This document shows, piece after piece, positions 33,260 to 42,552 of a DNA stretch of 64,000 bases (position 1 is its first letter; each line of letters begins with the position of its first letter). The notes below the pieces were generated by a model. It saw nothing but the letters and a program-made list of their open reading frames with translations. It searched no databases and had not been told where the DNA came from. Location of the stretch: contig JBASWL010000026.1 in assembly GCA_049276455.1 (NCBI GenBank), positions 1 through 64,000 of the forward strand, read 5' to 3'. The position numbers were made by a program, and so were the translations under genes. This DNA comes from Georgfuchsia sp049276455 (GTDB lineage: Bacteria; Pseudomonadota; Gammaproteobacteria; Burkholderiales; Rhodocyclaceae).

Positions 33260-36200
33260 TTAACGCTGGAAAGCCACCACACCCGTGATCATATTGGCAA
33301 CTGCCGGATTGGGGAGGAAGCCATATGCCATTACTGCACCGATGGCTCCAGCACCGCCGAAGCCACCGGCGATCTCTCCCATGGGAGTACCGGGGGCACC
33401 GCAAGCAGTACCACTACAAACTACAGACAACCCGTTCATGGAGTTGGCATCGAATAACGCGCCTTTGGAAATCGGCACATTATTTGCGGAGGCGCTGATA
33501 GTTGCGGTGGGTACAACTACATCCACGCCGACATCGACCGTTTGAGCGTCAAAGTTAGCGGAAAGGCTAGCTGAGGTGAGTGTTCCAACAGCACCGGCTG
33601 AATCGGTCGGATTTGTCCCACCCGCCACGGTGTAGGCGTAAGTGCCACTTACCGGCAAGGTCACTGGCCCGACAAACTCTGGCGAAGCGATCCAGTGCAG
33701 TCCGCCGCCACCTATGCTTGGCGTATCAACAATCACCCCGCCCTCGGTGACCGTTGCTGTAACTCCGGGTTCCCATCGACCCCACTGAATACCTGTCACC
33801 CCGTCTGTGCAAGGGCTGCATGGTGCCCCGGCTGACGAACTGGTGCCGGTAAAAGCCGACCCGGAGGTTCCGCCGGACAGTTCTATCGTGGCCTTGTCGC
33901 TCAGTTTGGTCAGATTTCCCGTTCCGTCAAAAGCGACTTTGGACAGCGCCTGATACCCTCCCGCCATGGGGTCACCTCCATTTGTCACGATCGGGTCATT
34001 CACCATCGCAATTGCAATCCGGTAGGGAGTCAGCGGATCATTGGCCACGGCTGCGCCAAGCGCCGCTACGCCCTGCACCCATTCATAGCTCGGTGTCGGC
34101 GTTGCGACCTGTCCATCCAGATTAAATTTCAGGAAGGAGCCGTCCAGTGCTGTCCCTACCAGTTGCCCGGCCAGATTACCGTTTGCCGCCGTACCATCTA
34201 CTGTCACTGTCAGATAACCGGGCTGCGAAGTGAATCGGTAACTGTCCGCGTAAAATGCGGTCCTGGATTCGCTATTATTCAGCCATTCCAGCGACGCATC
34301 AGGCGTAGTGGCCAACCAGTCGTGCCCATTCACCGTCAAGTCCAGATTAACTGCCACGGATTGGGTCATGAAGTTCACCGTGAGCGAGGTGCCACTATTG
34401 ATCGAGCCATGCACGCCCCCACCCGTCAGGCTGGTGACATCGCCATCGAGAAAGTTGTAAACGGCATTGGTTGCGATCAGCACATCCGACAGATAGACCG
34501 GCGTTGGTTCCGGCGCAGTAATCCAGTGCAATTGCGTTGTACCCGGCGTGTAGCTGAAATTATTGTCGGCAACAGATCCCGCCGCCCACTCGCCCCAGTT
34601 GATCGTGCCACTGCCGGAACCGACCGGGGTCTGCGCGACCGAGCCCACTGCAGGCGCCACCGTAGCGTTGTTAATGTCTACGCTCCAGCCCGTCAGCACA
34701 CCACCATCCGTAGTGATCGTTGTCGGTCTTTCAACGTTGTAGGCATTGTTCGCCAGAACATACGTTGTCATGGAGGGATTGGGGGTACCGTTGGAAACAG
34801 CCGGGTTGCCACCAACCGACAAACGGTCTAACGCCACCAGGCCATCCACATTCAGATTGCCGTTGTTATCCCAGACATCGTACTGGACGATCGCACCGGC
34901 ATAGTTCTGGCCGATAAACGAGCCGTTGATGTTGCCGCCGCAACTTCCGCAAACCACCGAGTCAACGGTAATGTCCGGCGCTGAACTATTGAAACTTGCC
35001 CCGGTTCCGGTAGTCAGTTCAAAGAAGTTAATCGGCATGCCGTTACTGGCAGAAGTCCAACTGGTGGTTCCCATGGTCCCACCCAGCGCAACATCCACCG
35101 TCTGATTGGTGAAATCCGCACTCATCGTCGCCGAAGTCGCCGTGCCTGCTGCCCAATTGTTGGAATTGTTATCGTAAGACGTCATGGCAATATTTGTGTA
35201 GCCAAACGTGCCCACCAGCGGGCCGGTTTGAACGCCAGCATTTACGGCGGAATCAAGGTAACCCTCCGCTCCATACATATAGCCGTGAGCAGTACCGCCA
35301 CCATTACCCGGCATGATCACATGGTGCTCGGTCGCAGAAACACTCGCCACGCTTTCCCACACGCCAAAGGTAATGCCATTGGCTGTTGTTGTCGGGATTG
35401 ATCCCGTGGCACCATTCAGGACATCCGTTCTATAGCCAGAACCATTACCGTAACTTTCGGTGAACGTAGTCGGATTGGCCAAAGGAGTCAATTCACCCGG
35501 AGCAGCGATAAAGTTAAAGCCGCCGCCGTAAGCCCCGGTGTAGGCTACTGCCGTTCCCGTTGCGGCATAGGCTGCATACGGTCCGCCCGATGACACTGTC
35601 GGCAGAGTTGCAGTGGTGAATGCCACAAACCCCTGCACCGCATTGCTTGCAGAATCGGTGGGCAACGCCGTCGTCGGCCAAAGGTTGTAAGAAATTGCGG
35701 CACTGCCCGCCAAGTCTCCGGCAAAATTGCCGCCCAGATCGGCGCTATAACCCGACGCACCGGCGGCACAGGTTCCGGCAGAACAAACCGTCGTCAGGTA
35801 ACTGGCATCGGGAACACCGAAGCCGCTACCCTGAATTGGCAAGCTGGTACCGGTCACATCGAAAGTCCCCGCCATGGAACCGCTGGACATGGTCAGGCTT
35901 ACCGCTGCGTCCACCAGTTGATTGGTGAAATCCGCCGAGAGCGTCGCGTTGTTCAAGAACCCAGGATTGCCAAACGCATCCACTGGCGTGGTATGCCCGG
36001 CCATGGTGTAGGTGCTCGTTGCTGTCAGCGACTGGACATATCCGGCCGGCGGTGGCAACAGCACGATCCAGACATTATCAAGAGGCGTGTAGGTATAGAC
36101 GTTGGCCGGAGTGGTGTTATCCGTCACGGTAATCGTCGGATTTTCCCAGCGGCCCATATAGATGCTGTTGTCGGCCAGCTTGAAGGTGTCCGCCGCCGTG

Positions 36201-39200
36201 CCGCCACTCCACTTGATATCGGCGCCGCTGACGCCAGTGATGGCGGGGGTAAGCACATCGCCATTCTGGTTTGACTGAATCTGGAACGGCGCAACGCGCA
36301 TCTCGACCAGATTGCCACTGCCATCCAGCACGTAATTCGTATTGGACTGCAAGGGGGTGTCTGGTGTGAAGCCGGCATTGAAGCCGCCACTCACTGCTGT
36401 CGACAGCATTGTTGCGCCGATGAAATCAGTGGCGACCGCTGGATTGTTGTAAGCCGCAATCGGGGCATTGGCCGCTACCGTGGCCGCATTGCTGGTAACT
36501 TCGGCCAACTGGCTGGTTGACAAATTTACCGCAATACCGGCGCTGGTAGCTACGGTTTGTGCAGCGCTCGCTTGCGTGCTGGCAGTTGCCGCATCGCTGG
36601 ATGCAGTGGCAGCTGCATTGGCTGCCGCCGTCACCGCCGCACTTGCTGCGGCCTGTGCCGATTGCGCATTGGCCAACTGGGTGGCTACAGCAGTTGCTGC
36701 AGCTTGGGTATTGGCCTGTTCCGCTTGGGCGATGGCGAGCTGCTGCTGGGCAATGAGCAGTTGCGCCTGTGCGTTGGCAAAATCGCCCGCCGCCTGATAC
36801 GAGGCCGCCAGTGTCGCCGCAGCCTGTGCCGCAGTCGCCGCCGCCGCCGCATTCGCCGCCGCGGTTTGCGCAGCCGTCAATGGCGTAGTGGCAATGCTTT
36901 GTGCTGTGATGATCGCAGAATTCTGCGCATCCGCCGTGGCGAGGCTGCTGCTTGCAGTGCTCAGGCTTGTACCGGCATTTCCCAGCGCAGTCGACGCCGC
37001 ATCCTGGGCTGAAGTCAGTGCGGCATTCCGGGTGACGACATCTCCCGCTGCCGCTTGCGCCAGCGCATTTGCTGCCTGCAGGGAGCTGTTTGCATTCTGC
37101 ACGGCGGTGTTTGCAGAAGCCGCCGTCGTATCTGCAAAAGCGCCGTTTGCTGCCAAGGCGCTTTGTGCCGCCGCCGCCGCATCGGCGGCGGCCGTCGCGG
37201 CTGTCTGCGCCGCGCTTGCATTGGCCGCCGCTGCCGCTGCGTCGGCTGTTGAGAGCGCCGTTGCGGTACTGACTGCCGTAGTTGCGGTACCGATAGCCGT
37301 CGTGGCAGTACCGATGGCTGCGGTTGCCGGGGTGGTGCTCGCCAGCGCAATGCCTGTCAGGTTTGTATTGGCTGCCGCTGCAGCATTGGCGGCCGTTTGC
37401 GCCGCAGTCGCCACAACAGCGGCAGCATCAGCGGCTACTTGCGCAGCCACTGTTGGCGAAGTCGGCGTCGAATCGGCAGTAAAGGCCACCAGTCCCTGCA
37501 CCATGTCGGTTACGGAAGTGCCGGCGCTCGTGGTTGGCCAGATGCTGTAGGCCAGCCCGGCACTCGCCGCCTGTGTGCCGGCAAAGCTGCCGCCGACGTT
37601 GGCGCTGTAGCCCGTGGCGTTGCCGGCGCAGGTGCCGGTGCAATTTGCCGTCAATACATTGTTGCTGCCAAAGCCGCTGGGATTGGTCGAGGCCACGTTT
37701 TCAATCGGCATATGGCCGCTGGCCACATCAAAGGTGCCCGCCATCGGGCTTGCCGCGCCCATGGTCAGGTTGACCGCCGCATCGACCCATTGATTGGTGA
37801 AGTCGGCAACCAGCGTCGCCGTATTCAATGTCCCAAGATTGCCGAGGGCATCGTAGGGCGTGGTATGCCCCGCCATGGTGTAGGTGGTCGTTCCCGTCAG
37901 CGACTGGACATAGCCGACCGATGGCGGCAGGAGTACGGCCCACAGACTGTCTTTCGGCGTGTAGGCGGTTACCGCGGAATTGCTCAGATCGGTTACCGTC
38001 ACCGTCGCGTTCTCCCAGCGTCCGCCATAGACGCTGTTGTCGGGCAACTTGAAGCTTTCCGACGCGGTACCGTTGGTCCAGGTGATGTCGGCGTGGGCAA
38101 TCGGTGTACCAATGCTATTGCCGTCTTGCAACGAGGAAGTATTGAAGGAAATATCGCGCGCTTCGACCAGATTGCCGCTGCCATCGAGCACGTAGGTCGT
38201 GTTGACGACCGGCGGATTGTCCGGTGACTCGCCGAGGTTGTAGCCGCTGCTCGCTCCAGGCACCGGCATCATCGTATGGCCGATAAAATTACTGGCAACC
38301 GCGGGGTTGTTGTAGGCGGCAATCGGTGCGTTGGCCGCTACAGTGGCAGCATTGCTGGTAACCACGGCCAATTGGCTGCTGGTGCTTGCCAGTGCGGTAC
38401 TGGCATTGGCGGCTGCGGTTTGCGCTGCTGCTGCAAGGGTTTGTGCGCCAGTCGCACCGGTACCGGCATTGGCCGCAGCAGTGTTGGCCGAACTGACGGC
38501 CGCGGTAACCGCATTGTTTGCATTGGTTTGCGCAGTCGTTGCAACGGGGAGTTGATTGGACAGGGCCGTACTGGCACTTTGTGCAATAGCCAGTTGCTGT
38601 TGGGCGATAGTCTGCTGCTGCTGGGCAATGGCCAATTGCGCTGCCGCACCGGTAAAGTCACCCGCCGTCTGGAGTGAAGCAGCCAGGTCTGCCGCTGCCT
38701 GCGCCGCACTGGCGGCCGACTGCGCCAGGCTTGCCGCAGTTGCGGCCTGGGAAGCAAGACCTGACGCTGCATTTTGCGCGGTGGTAATGCTGGTGTTGTT
38801 GGTGTTTGCGGTATCCAGCGCGGCATTGGCTGCGGTCAGGTTGGTGTTGGCGGTTGCCAAGGCGCTATTTGCTGCCGCCTGTGCTGTCGTGAGCGCAGCA
38901 TTTTGCGTGCTTACTGTAGCGGCGGCGGATTGAATACTGCTATTGGCACTTTGCAGGGCGGCATTGGCATCTGCAGTCGCCGTGTTTGCCGGCCCCGCCA
39001 GAACGTCCGCGAAAGCACTATTTGCGCTCAGTGCCGCCTGTGCCGCAGCCGCCTTGCTGGCCGCAGCAGTTGCCGCGGCTTGTGCGGTACTGGATGCAGT
39101 GGTGGCATTCACTGGCGTGATTGCCGTAGCACTGGTCACCAATGGCGCGGCAGTGGCTATTGTGCCATCTGCTGTTGCAATTGCCGTGGTTGCAGGCGTC

Positions 39201-40348
39201 GTGGACACAACGGTGATTGCAGCAAGCTGGGTGCCTGCTGCTGTGGCCGCCGTCGCAGCAGCGCTGGCGGCATTGGCCGCAACCAGTGCCGCATCCGCTG
39301 CAGTCTTGGCTTGAATGTCGAACGTCCCATTCTGCACCGGCGCCGGGGGGCTGCCCGAACCAGCAGAAACCGTCTGGTTCGTTGTGTCCAATACCAGAGA
39401 ATCATTGGTGGCTGTGACCGGAATTGTGGTTTGCGGCGGCGCTATATTGGTAGTGGTTGTTGTGTCAGTTACCGCAGGTGCGATAGAAACACTGGCCTGA
39501 ATGCCAGCCCCCTCACTGGTGTTATCCACTACGGCATTGTCCCGAATCGGCTCCGGGTTTCCTGTTCCTGCCGTTGTTCCTGCGTTATCTCCGCCTTGAT
39601 CGCCAGCTTGAGCAGTCTGCTCCTGCCCATCCGTTTTCTGTGCTGTCTGCGGCCCTTGATCATCGGCCTTCTCTTCCTTGTCCTTCGCCCCGATTACTTT
39701 CGCCTCCTTAGCCGGCGCTGCTGCAACGGTGAACAAGTTGGTATTGATGGGAAGTAGTTTGGGGGGGCGAGTGATTCCGCCCGCAAAGCCCATCTGGTTG
39801 GGTTTTACGTTGACCGTACCTGCATTCGTGGTCAGAGAGGTCTCCCCGACATTGACCTTGCTGTATGCGCCTGCCGGAACACCCGGCATGGCAATCGGCA
39901 CATAGGCGGTTTCATGATCGGTGCCGCGGATACCAATAGTCGCTACTGGCGTCGTAATCCTGTATGACTTCCTGTTGATGCGACCGATGAGGCCAGTCAC
40001 CGCACGGAAACTGCCCTTTACCAAAGAGAAAAAGCTGTTTTCGGGCTGGCCTTCCTTGGTGGCAAATTTGTAGCTGTCTATCTTGAGTTGAGTGTCCTGG
40101 CGCACGGCGATGAACCCGCCATCCACCATTTTGACCTGTGCCGTACCCGCCTTGGCGGAACTGATCGTGTCGCCTTCGTTGATGGCGTCACCTTTGTTCA
40201 GGGCATGAGTCACACCGCTGGCATTAATGATCCGAACATCCCCGTGAACGAACTGGATATGACCTGCGACATCGGCCCAGGCCGCTGTCGCATTGAGAAG
40301 CAGCGCGGCCACGCCAGCCATGCAGAGAAAAAGTTTGCGAGTATTCAT
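33260..40348 (-). CDS. Giant secreted FecR-domain protein with alanine-rich coils and five beta-domains
   Basis: This 2362-residue protein begins with a Sec signal peptide (MNTRKLFLCMAGVAALLLNA, cut after AWA). A FecR domain occupies about residues 40-130, with GDTISSAKAGTAQVKMVDGGFIAVRQ. A polar linker rich in Gln, Gly and acids follows. Two Ala-rich helical segments (about 345-675 and 960-1295) alternate with beta-domains that share a W-rich sheet, YTMAGHTTP, a DFTNQxVD strand and a closing QGLVAFT strand. Three more such beta-domains fill 1595-2362. Small Cys pairs (CTGTC, CGSC) recur. There is no lipobox. The beta-domains resemble the TbpB-type barrels carried by Slam cargo, and the gene follows a Slam-like gene by 32 bases, so surface display or release is inferred. 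Confidence 0.8.
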   Translation of the reverse strand: MNTRKLFLCMAGVAALLLNATAAWADVAGHIQFVHGDVRIINASGVTHALNKGDAINEGDTISSAKAGTAQVKMVDGGFIAVRQDTQLKIDSYKFATKEGQPENSFFSLVKGSFRAVTGLIGRINRKSYRITTPVATIGIRGTDHETAYVPIAMPGVPAGAYSKVNVGETSLTTNAGTVNVKPNQMGFAGGITRPPKLLPINTNLFTVAAAPAKEAKVIGAKDKEEKADDQGPQTAQKTDGQEQTAQAGDQGGDNAGTTAGTGNPEPIRDNAVVDNTSEGAGIQASVSIAPAVTDTTTTTNIAPPQTTIPVTATNDSLVLDTTNQTVSAGSGSPPAPVQNGTFDIQAKTAADAALVAANAASAAATAATAAGTQLAAITVVSTTPATTAIATADGTIATAAPLVTSATAITPVNATTASSTAQAAATAAASKAAAAQAALSANSAFADVLAGPANTATADANAALQSANSSIQSAAATVSTQNAALTTAQAAANSALATANTNLTAANAALDTANTNNTSITTAQNAASGLASQAATAASLAQSAASAAQAAADLAASLQTAGDFTGAAAQLAIAQQQQTIAQQQLAIAQSASTALSNQLPVATTAQTNANNAVTAAVSSANTAAANAGTGATGAQTLAAAAQTAAANASTALASTSSQLAVVTSNAATVAANAPIAAYNNPAVASNFIGHTMMPVPGASSGYNLGESPDNPPVVNTTYVLDGSGNLVEARDISFNTSSLQDGNSIGTPIAHADITWTNGTASESFKLPDNSVYGGRWENATVTVTDLSNSAVTAYTPKDSLWAVLLPPSVGYVQSLTGTTTYTMAGHTTPYDALGNLGTLNTATLVADFTNQWVDAAVNLTMGAASPMAGTFDVASGHMPIENVASTNPSGFGSNNVLTANCTGTCAGNATGYSANVGGSFAGTQAASAGLAYSIWPTTSAGTSVTDMVQGLVAFTADSTPTSPTVAAQVAADAAAVVATAAQTAANAAAAANTNLTGIALASTTPATAAIGTATTAIGTATTAVSTATALSTADAAAAAANASAAQTAATAAADAAAAAQSALAANGAFADTTAASANTAVQNANSSLQAANALAQAAAGDVVTRNAALTSAQDAASTALGNAGTSLSTASSSLATADAQNSAIITAQSIATTPLTAAQTAAANAAAAATAAQAAATLAASYQAAGDFANAQAQLLIAQQQLAIAQAEQANTQAAATAVATQLANAQSAQAAASAAVTAAANAAATASSDAATASTQASAAQTVATSAGIAVNLSTSQLAEVTSNAATVAANAPIAAYNNPAVATDFIGATMLSTAVSGGFNAGFTPDTPLQSNTNYVLDGSGNLVEMRVAPFQIQSNQNGDVLTPAITGVSGADIKWSGGTAADTFKLADNSIYMGRWENPTITVTDNTTPANVYTYTPLDNVWIVLLPPPAGYVQSLTATSTYTMAGHTTPVDAFGNPGFLNNATLSADFTNQLVDAAVSLTMSSGSMAGTFDVTGTSLPIQGSGFGVPDASYLTTVCSAGTCAAGASGYSADLGGNFAGDLAGSAAISYNLWPTTALPTDSASNAVQGFVAFTTATLPTVSSGGPYAAYAATGTAVAYTGAYGGGFNFIAAPGELTPLANPTTFTESYGNGSGYRTDVLNGATGSIPTTTANGITFGVWESVASVSATEHHVIMPGNGGGTAHGYMYGAEGYLDSAVNAGVQTGPLVGTFGYTNIAMTSYDNNSNNWAAGTATSATMSADFTNQTVDVALGGTMGTTSWTSASNGMPINFFELTTGTGASFNSSAPDITVDSVVCGSCGGNINGSFIGQNYAGAIVQYDVWDNNGNLNVDGLVALDRLSVGGNPAVSNGTPNPSMTTYVLANNAYNVERPTTITTDGGVLTGWSVDINNATVAPAVGSVAQTPVGSGSGTINWGEWAAGSVADNNFSYTPGTTQLHWITAPEPTPVYLSDVLIATNAVYNFLDGDVTSLTGGGVHGSINSGTSLTVNFMTQSVAVNLDLTVNGHDWLATTPDASLEWLNNSESRTAFYADSYRFTSQPGYLTVTVDGTAANGNLAGQLVGTALDGSFLKFNLDGQVATPTPSYEWVQGVAALGAAVANDPLTPYRIAIAMVNDPIVTNGGDPMAGGYQALSKVAFDGTGNLTKLSDKATIELSGGTSGSAFTGTSSSAGAPCSPCTDGVTGIQWGRWEPGVTATVTEGGVIVDTPSIGGGGLHWIASPEFVGPVTLPVSGTYAYTVAGGTNPTDSAGAVGTLTSASLSANFDAQTVDVGVDVVVPTATISASANNVPISKGALFDANSMNGLSVVCSGTACGAPGTPMGEIAGGFGGAGAIGAVMAYGFLPNPAVANMITGVVAFQR

Positions 40349-40380
40349 GAGACGCCTCACTATCTAAACCTGTTGAATAA

Positions 40381-41808
40381 TCAAAAGTCCTTGCGTACCG
40401 CTACCGATACGTCGGCACGGTGGTAGCGGTAAATTGCGATGTTTGAATCGTTCCGCGACAAGGTAACTTGCGGCCGTACTGTCCATGATTTATCGACATG
40501 CCAGTTCATGCCCAAGGTCACATCCATCTGCCGGTCATTGCGGGTTGCCAGGAAAGCGGCATTGGTTTTGTCATATCTCGCCCACTGGAAACCCACACTT
40601 TCGAAATAGTCCCACTTGTCGTTCAGCATTATCTGGGCGCCAAGGCGCAGCCCGGTCATGTCCTTATTGCCATCGGCACGTCCGCCCGCGGGATTGATCG
40701 GGGTCACTGGAGCCACGCTTTTCTCGTGCCCCACGAACATGCTGCCAAACCATGCCGACTTGCCATCAGGCATAACATGCATCCCGCCCGCGCCGATAAT
40801 CGACTGGTCGAAATTCTGGATCCGCATCGAAGTCGGGTCAAAACGGAAGCTGGAAAACTGGCCGAACATGCTGAGCTGATTGCCCGGACTGAGGATGTGC
40901 CGCCACTCACCGTTGACACCCGCCGTGTTGTAAAGACGCGTGGTTGATAACATATATTGATTTCCCTGCAATCCGGCACGAAACATGTCATCTCCCCTGG
41001 TGTAGGAAACCCCGGCACGTTCGAGCAGATCAACGGTATCGAACTGGGACTCTGATATATAGCCGCGCTGACGCAAGTCGGCACCGGCATATAACGAAAC
41101 TGCCGGAGAAATGGCGTGCGTAACTTCACCACCCACTGCGATGCCGGCATAGCTGTCGGCCATGGCAATATTGGCCTGACTCAAGGTAAACACCAGATTG
41201 CCGAACACGGGTATGGGAATCTGGCCCTGGCTGGTGGAACTGTTGATATTGGTGTCGCGGCCTACTGACCCTTCGACATAAGCGGTGATTCGCGTCTGCA
41301 GCGCTTTCTCGTGCGCCGCCAGCGCGTCCAGATACTTCTGAATGGTGACCCTCGCCGCCTCAGGCGGGTTTTGTTTCAATACCGTTTCGAATTCAGTCTT
41401 GGCACGCGGCAGGTCGCCCAGTTGGAAATAGGCTCGAGCCATGTCGAGTCGCGCGCCGGCAAAATTGGGATCGACCGCGATCACGCGCTCGAACGCAATG
41501 GTTGCCTTGTCCGGCTTGCCACTGTCCAGCGCAGCGATTCCCAACAGGTAATCGAAACGCTTGTCTCCAGCCTTTTCGAATTCCTGTGGTTCCAGCAAGG
41601 CATAAGCCTCGGCAGCCTTCCCGGCTTTCATCAGGGCTTCAGCCGCATCTATCGATGTTCCTTTTGCGGCAATTTCGACAGCAGGTTTGGCCTGCGTATC
41701 AGACCCAGACTGCGCCCTGACATCCTGTGCATAAGCAACCCGACCAGACCCAACTGTCGCCAAGGTTAATGCCACCACAAAACCGCAACACACACGACTA
41801 AAGCTCAT
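40381..41808 (-). CDS. Slam-like outer-membrane protein: TPR domain plus C-terminal beta-barrel
   Basis: The 475-residue protein has a signal peptide (MSFSRVCCGFVVALTLATVG, cut after AYA). TPR helices follow at about 45-175, for example DYLLGIAALDSGKPDKATIAFERVIAVDPNFAGARLDMARAYFQLGDLPRAKTEF. The rest is alternating beta-strands ending in F (VSVAVRKDF), the usual outer-membrane signal. This TPR-plus-barrel plan and the entry AYVEGSVGRDTNINSSTS match Slam/DUF560 proteins, which move cargo across the outer membrane (type XI secretion). The ATG at 41808 is chosen for GGGGAAGGG and the signal peptide. The giant FecR-domain gene follows and is the likely cargo. Confidence 0.78.
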   Translation of the reverse strand: MSFSRVCCGFVVALTLATVGSGRVAYAQDVRAQSGSDTQAKPAVEIAAKGTSIDAAEALMKAGKAAEAYALLEPQEFEKAGDKRFDYLLGIAALDSGKPDKATIAFERVIAVDPNFAGARLDMARAYFQLGDLPRAKTEFETVLKQNPPEAARVTIQKYLDALAAHEKALQTRITAYVEGSVGRDTNINSSTSQGQIPIPVFGNLVFTLSQANIAMADSYAGIAVGGEVTHAISPAVSLYAGADLRQRGYISESQFDTVDLLERAGVSYTRGDDMFRAGLQGNQYMLSTTRLYNTAGVNGEWRHILSPGNQLSMFGQFSSFRFDPTSMRIQNFDQSIIGAGGMHVMPDGKSAWFGSMFVGHEKSVAPVTPINPAGGRADGNKDMTGLRLGAQIMLNDKWDYFESVGFQWARYDKTNAAFLATRNDRQMDVTLGMNWHVDKSWTVRPQVTLSRNDSNIAIYRYHRADVSVAVRKDF

Positions 41809-41901
41809 AGTTACCCTTCCCCAGATACCGGCGAATAATGGCCATCTTTTTAACACGGATATATTACTAGATCTAATTTTATTTTTTTGTGCCATCGTCA
41901 T

Positions 41902-41962
41902 ATTCTGGCCAGAATTTGTGGCTTGTAGTGAAGTGGCGACAGAAAATTCTGGGCATGCAGAA
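41902..41962. promoter_or_regulatory. Palindromic sites upstream of the secretion module
   Basis: A perfect 14-base palindrome ATTCTGGCCAGAAT (41902-41915) and a related inverted repeat TTCTG-N6-CAGAA (41947-41962) lie 94-154 bases before the Slam-like gene. The shared TTCTG/CAGAA halves suggest paired operator sites for one regulator. They could equally serve yhbY on the other strand. Confidence 0.45.
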
Positions 41963-42055
41963 AACCCGGTTTCTGACAAGAGCTGCAAACAAAAAAGGCT
42001 TGCTGCCCCGCTTTATTAGAGGCGTTGTCGTTCTTCATCGCGCTAAAATACTGGC

Positions 42056-42424
42056 ATGATTGAATTGAACCCAACTGAAATCTGCGCCCTGCGTGCCCAG
42101 GCCCATCATCTGCGGGCCATCGTCAGCATCAGCAAGAATGGTCTCTCCAATGCCGTGATGAAGGAAATTGACAGTTCTCTGAATGCGCATGAACTTATCA
42201 AGGTGAAACTTTACGGCATCGAACGCGCCGAACGCGATGCTGCACTTGCAACAATCTGCGATCAGCTGGATTGTGCACCAATTCAGCATATCGGCAATAC
42301 TTTGGTGCTGTGGCGGCCGAAACCCGCAGCAGAGGCCAAAACGCCACCGTCCCGGCGCAAGCCCCAACCCAAAACCAAGAAACAGGCAGCAGCAGCGGCT
42401 GAACAGAGATCGCGCAAAAATTAG
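42056..42424 (+). CDS. yhbY: CRM-domain RNA-binding protein YhbY
   Basis: YhbY associates with pre-50S ribosomal particles. The 122-residue product has the CRM fold: LRAQAHHLRAIVSISKNGLSNAVMKEIDSSLNAHELIKVKL (with the GxxG-like loop replaced by KNGLS) and GIERAERDAALATICDQL, then LVLWRP. The C-terminal 30 residues are Lys-, Arg- and Ala-rich, useful for RNA contact. A TAAAAT sits six bases before the ATG, so the mRNA may be leaderless. Its normal neighbour rlmE lies 9 kb away across the secretion module. Confidence 0.93.
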   Translation: MIELNPTEICALRAQAHHLRAIVSISKNGLSNAVMKEIDSSLNAHELIKVKLYGIERAERDAALATICDQLDCAPIQHIGNTLVLWRPKPAAEAKTPPSRRKPQPKTKKQAAAAAEQRSRKN

Positions 42425-42552
42425 CGTTTCAAGGTCGGTACGTTTTTCCTCGCAACTGCATTATTCAACTCGAACAAGGCCTCCTTGATTCATTTTGTCT
42501 GGTATCCCTGCGGGCGAGGCCAGACAACCTCAACTTAAGGGGAAATTGCCAT

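Noticed and set aside
36460..39310. Short periodic repeats that at first look like a CRISPR or minisatellite
   Set aside because: The periodicity follows Ala-rich codons (GCN runs) within the giant coding frame; there are no fixed repeats with unique spacers.
42496..42526. Hairpin TGTCTGG...CCAGACA between yhbY and the exonuclease gene
   Set aside because: The stem is good, but neither side has a T-tract, so I did not call a terminator; it may still be a structured 3' end.
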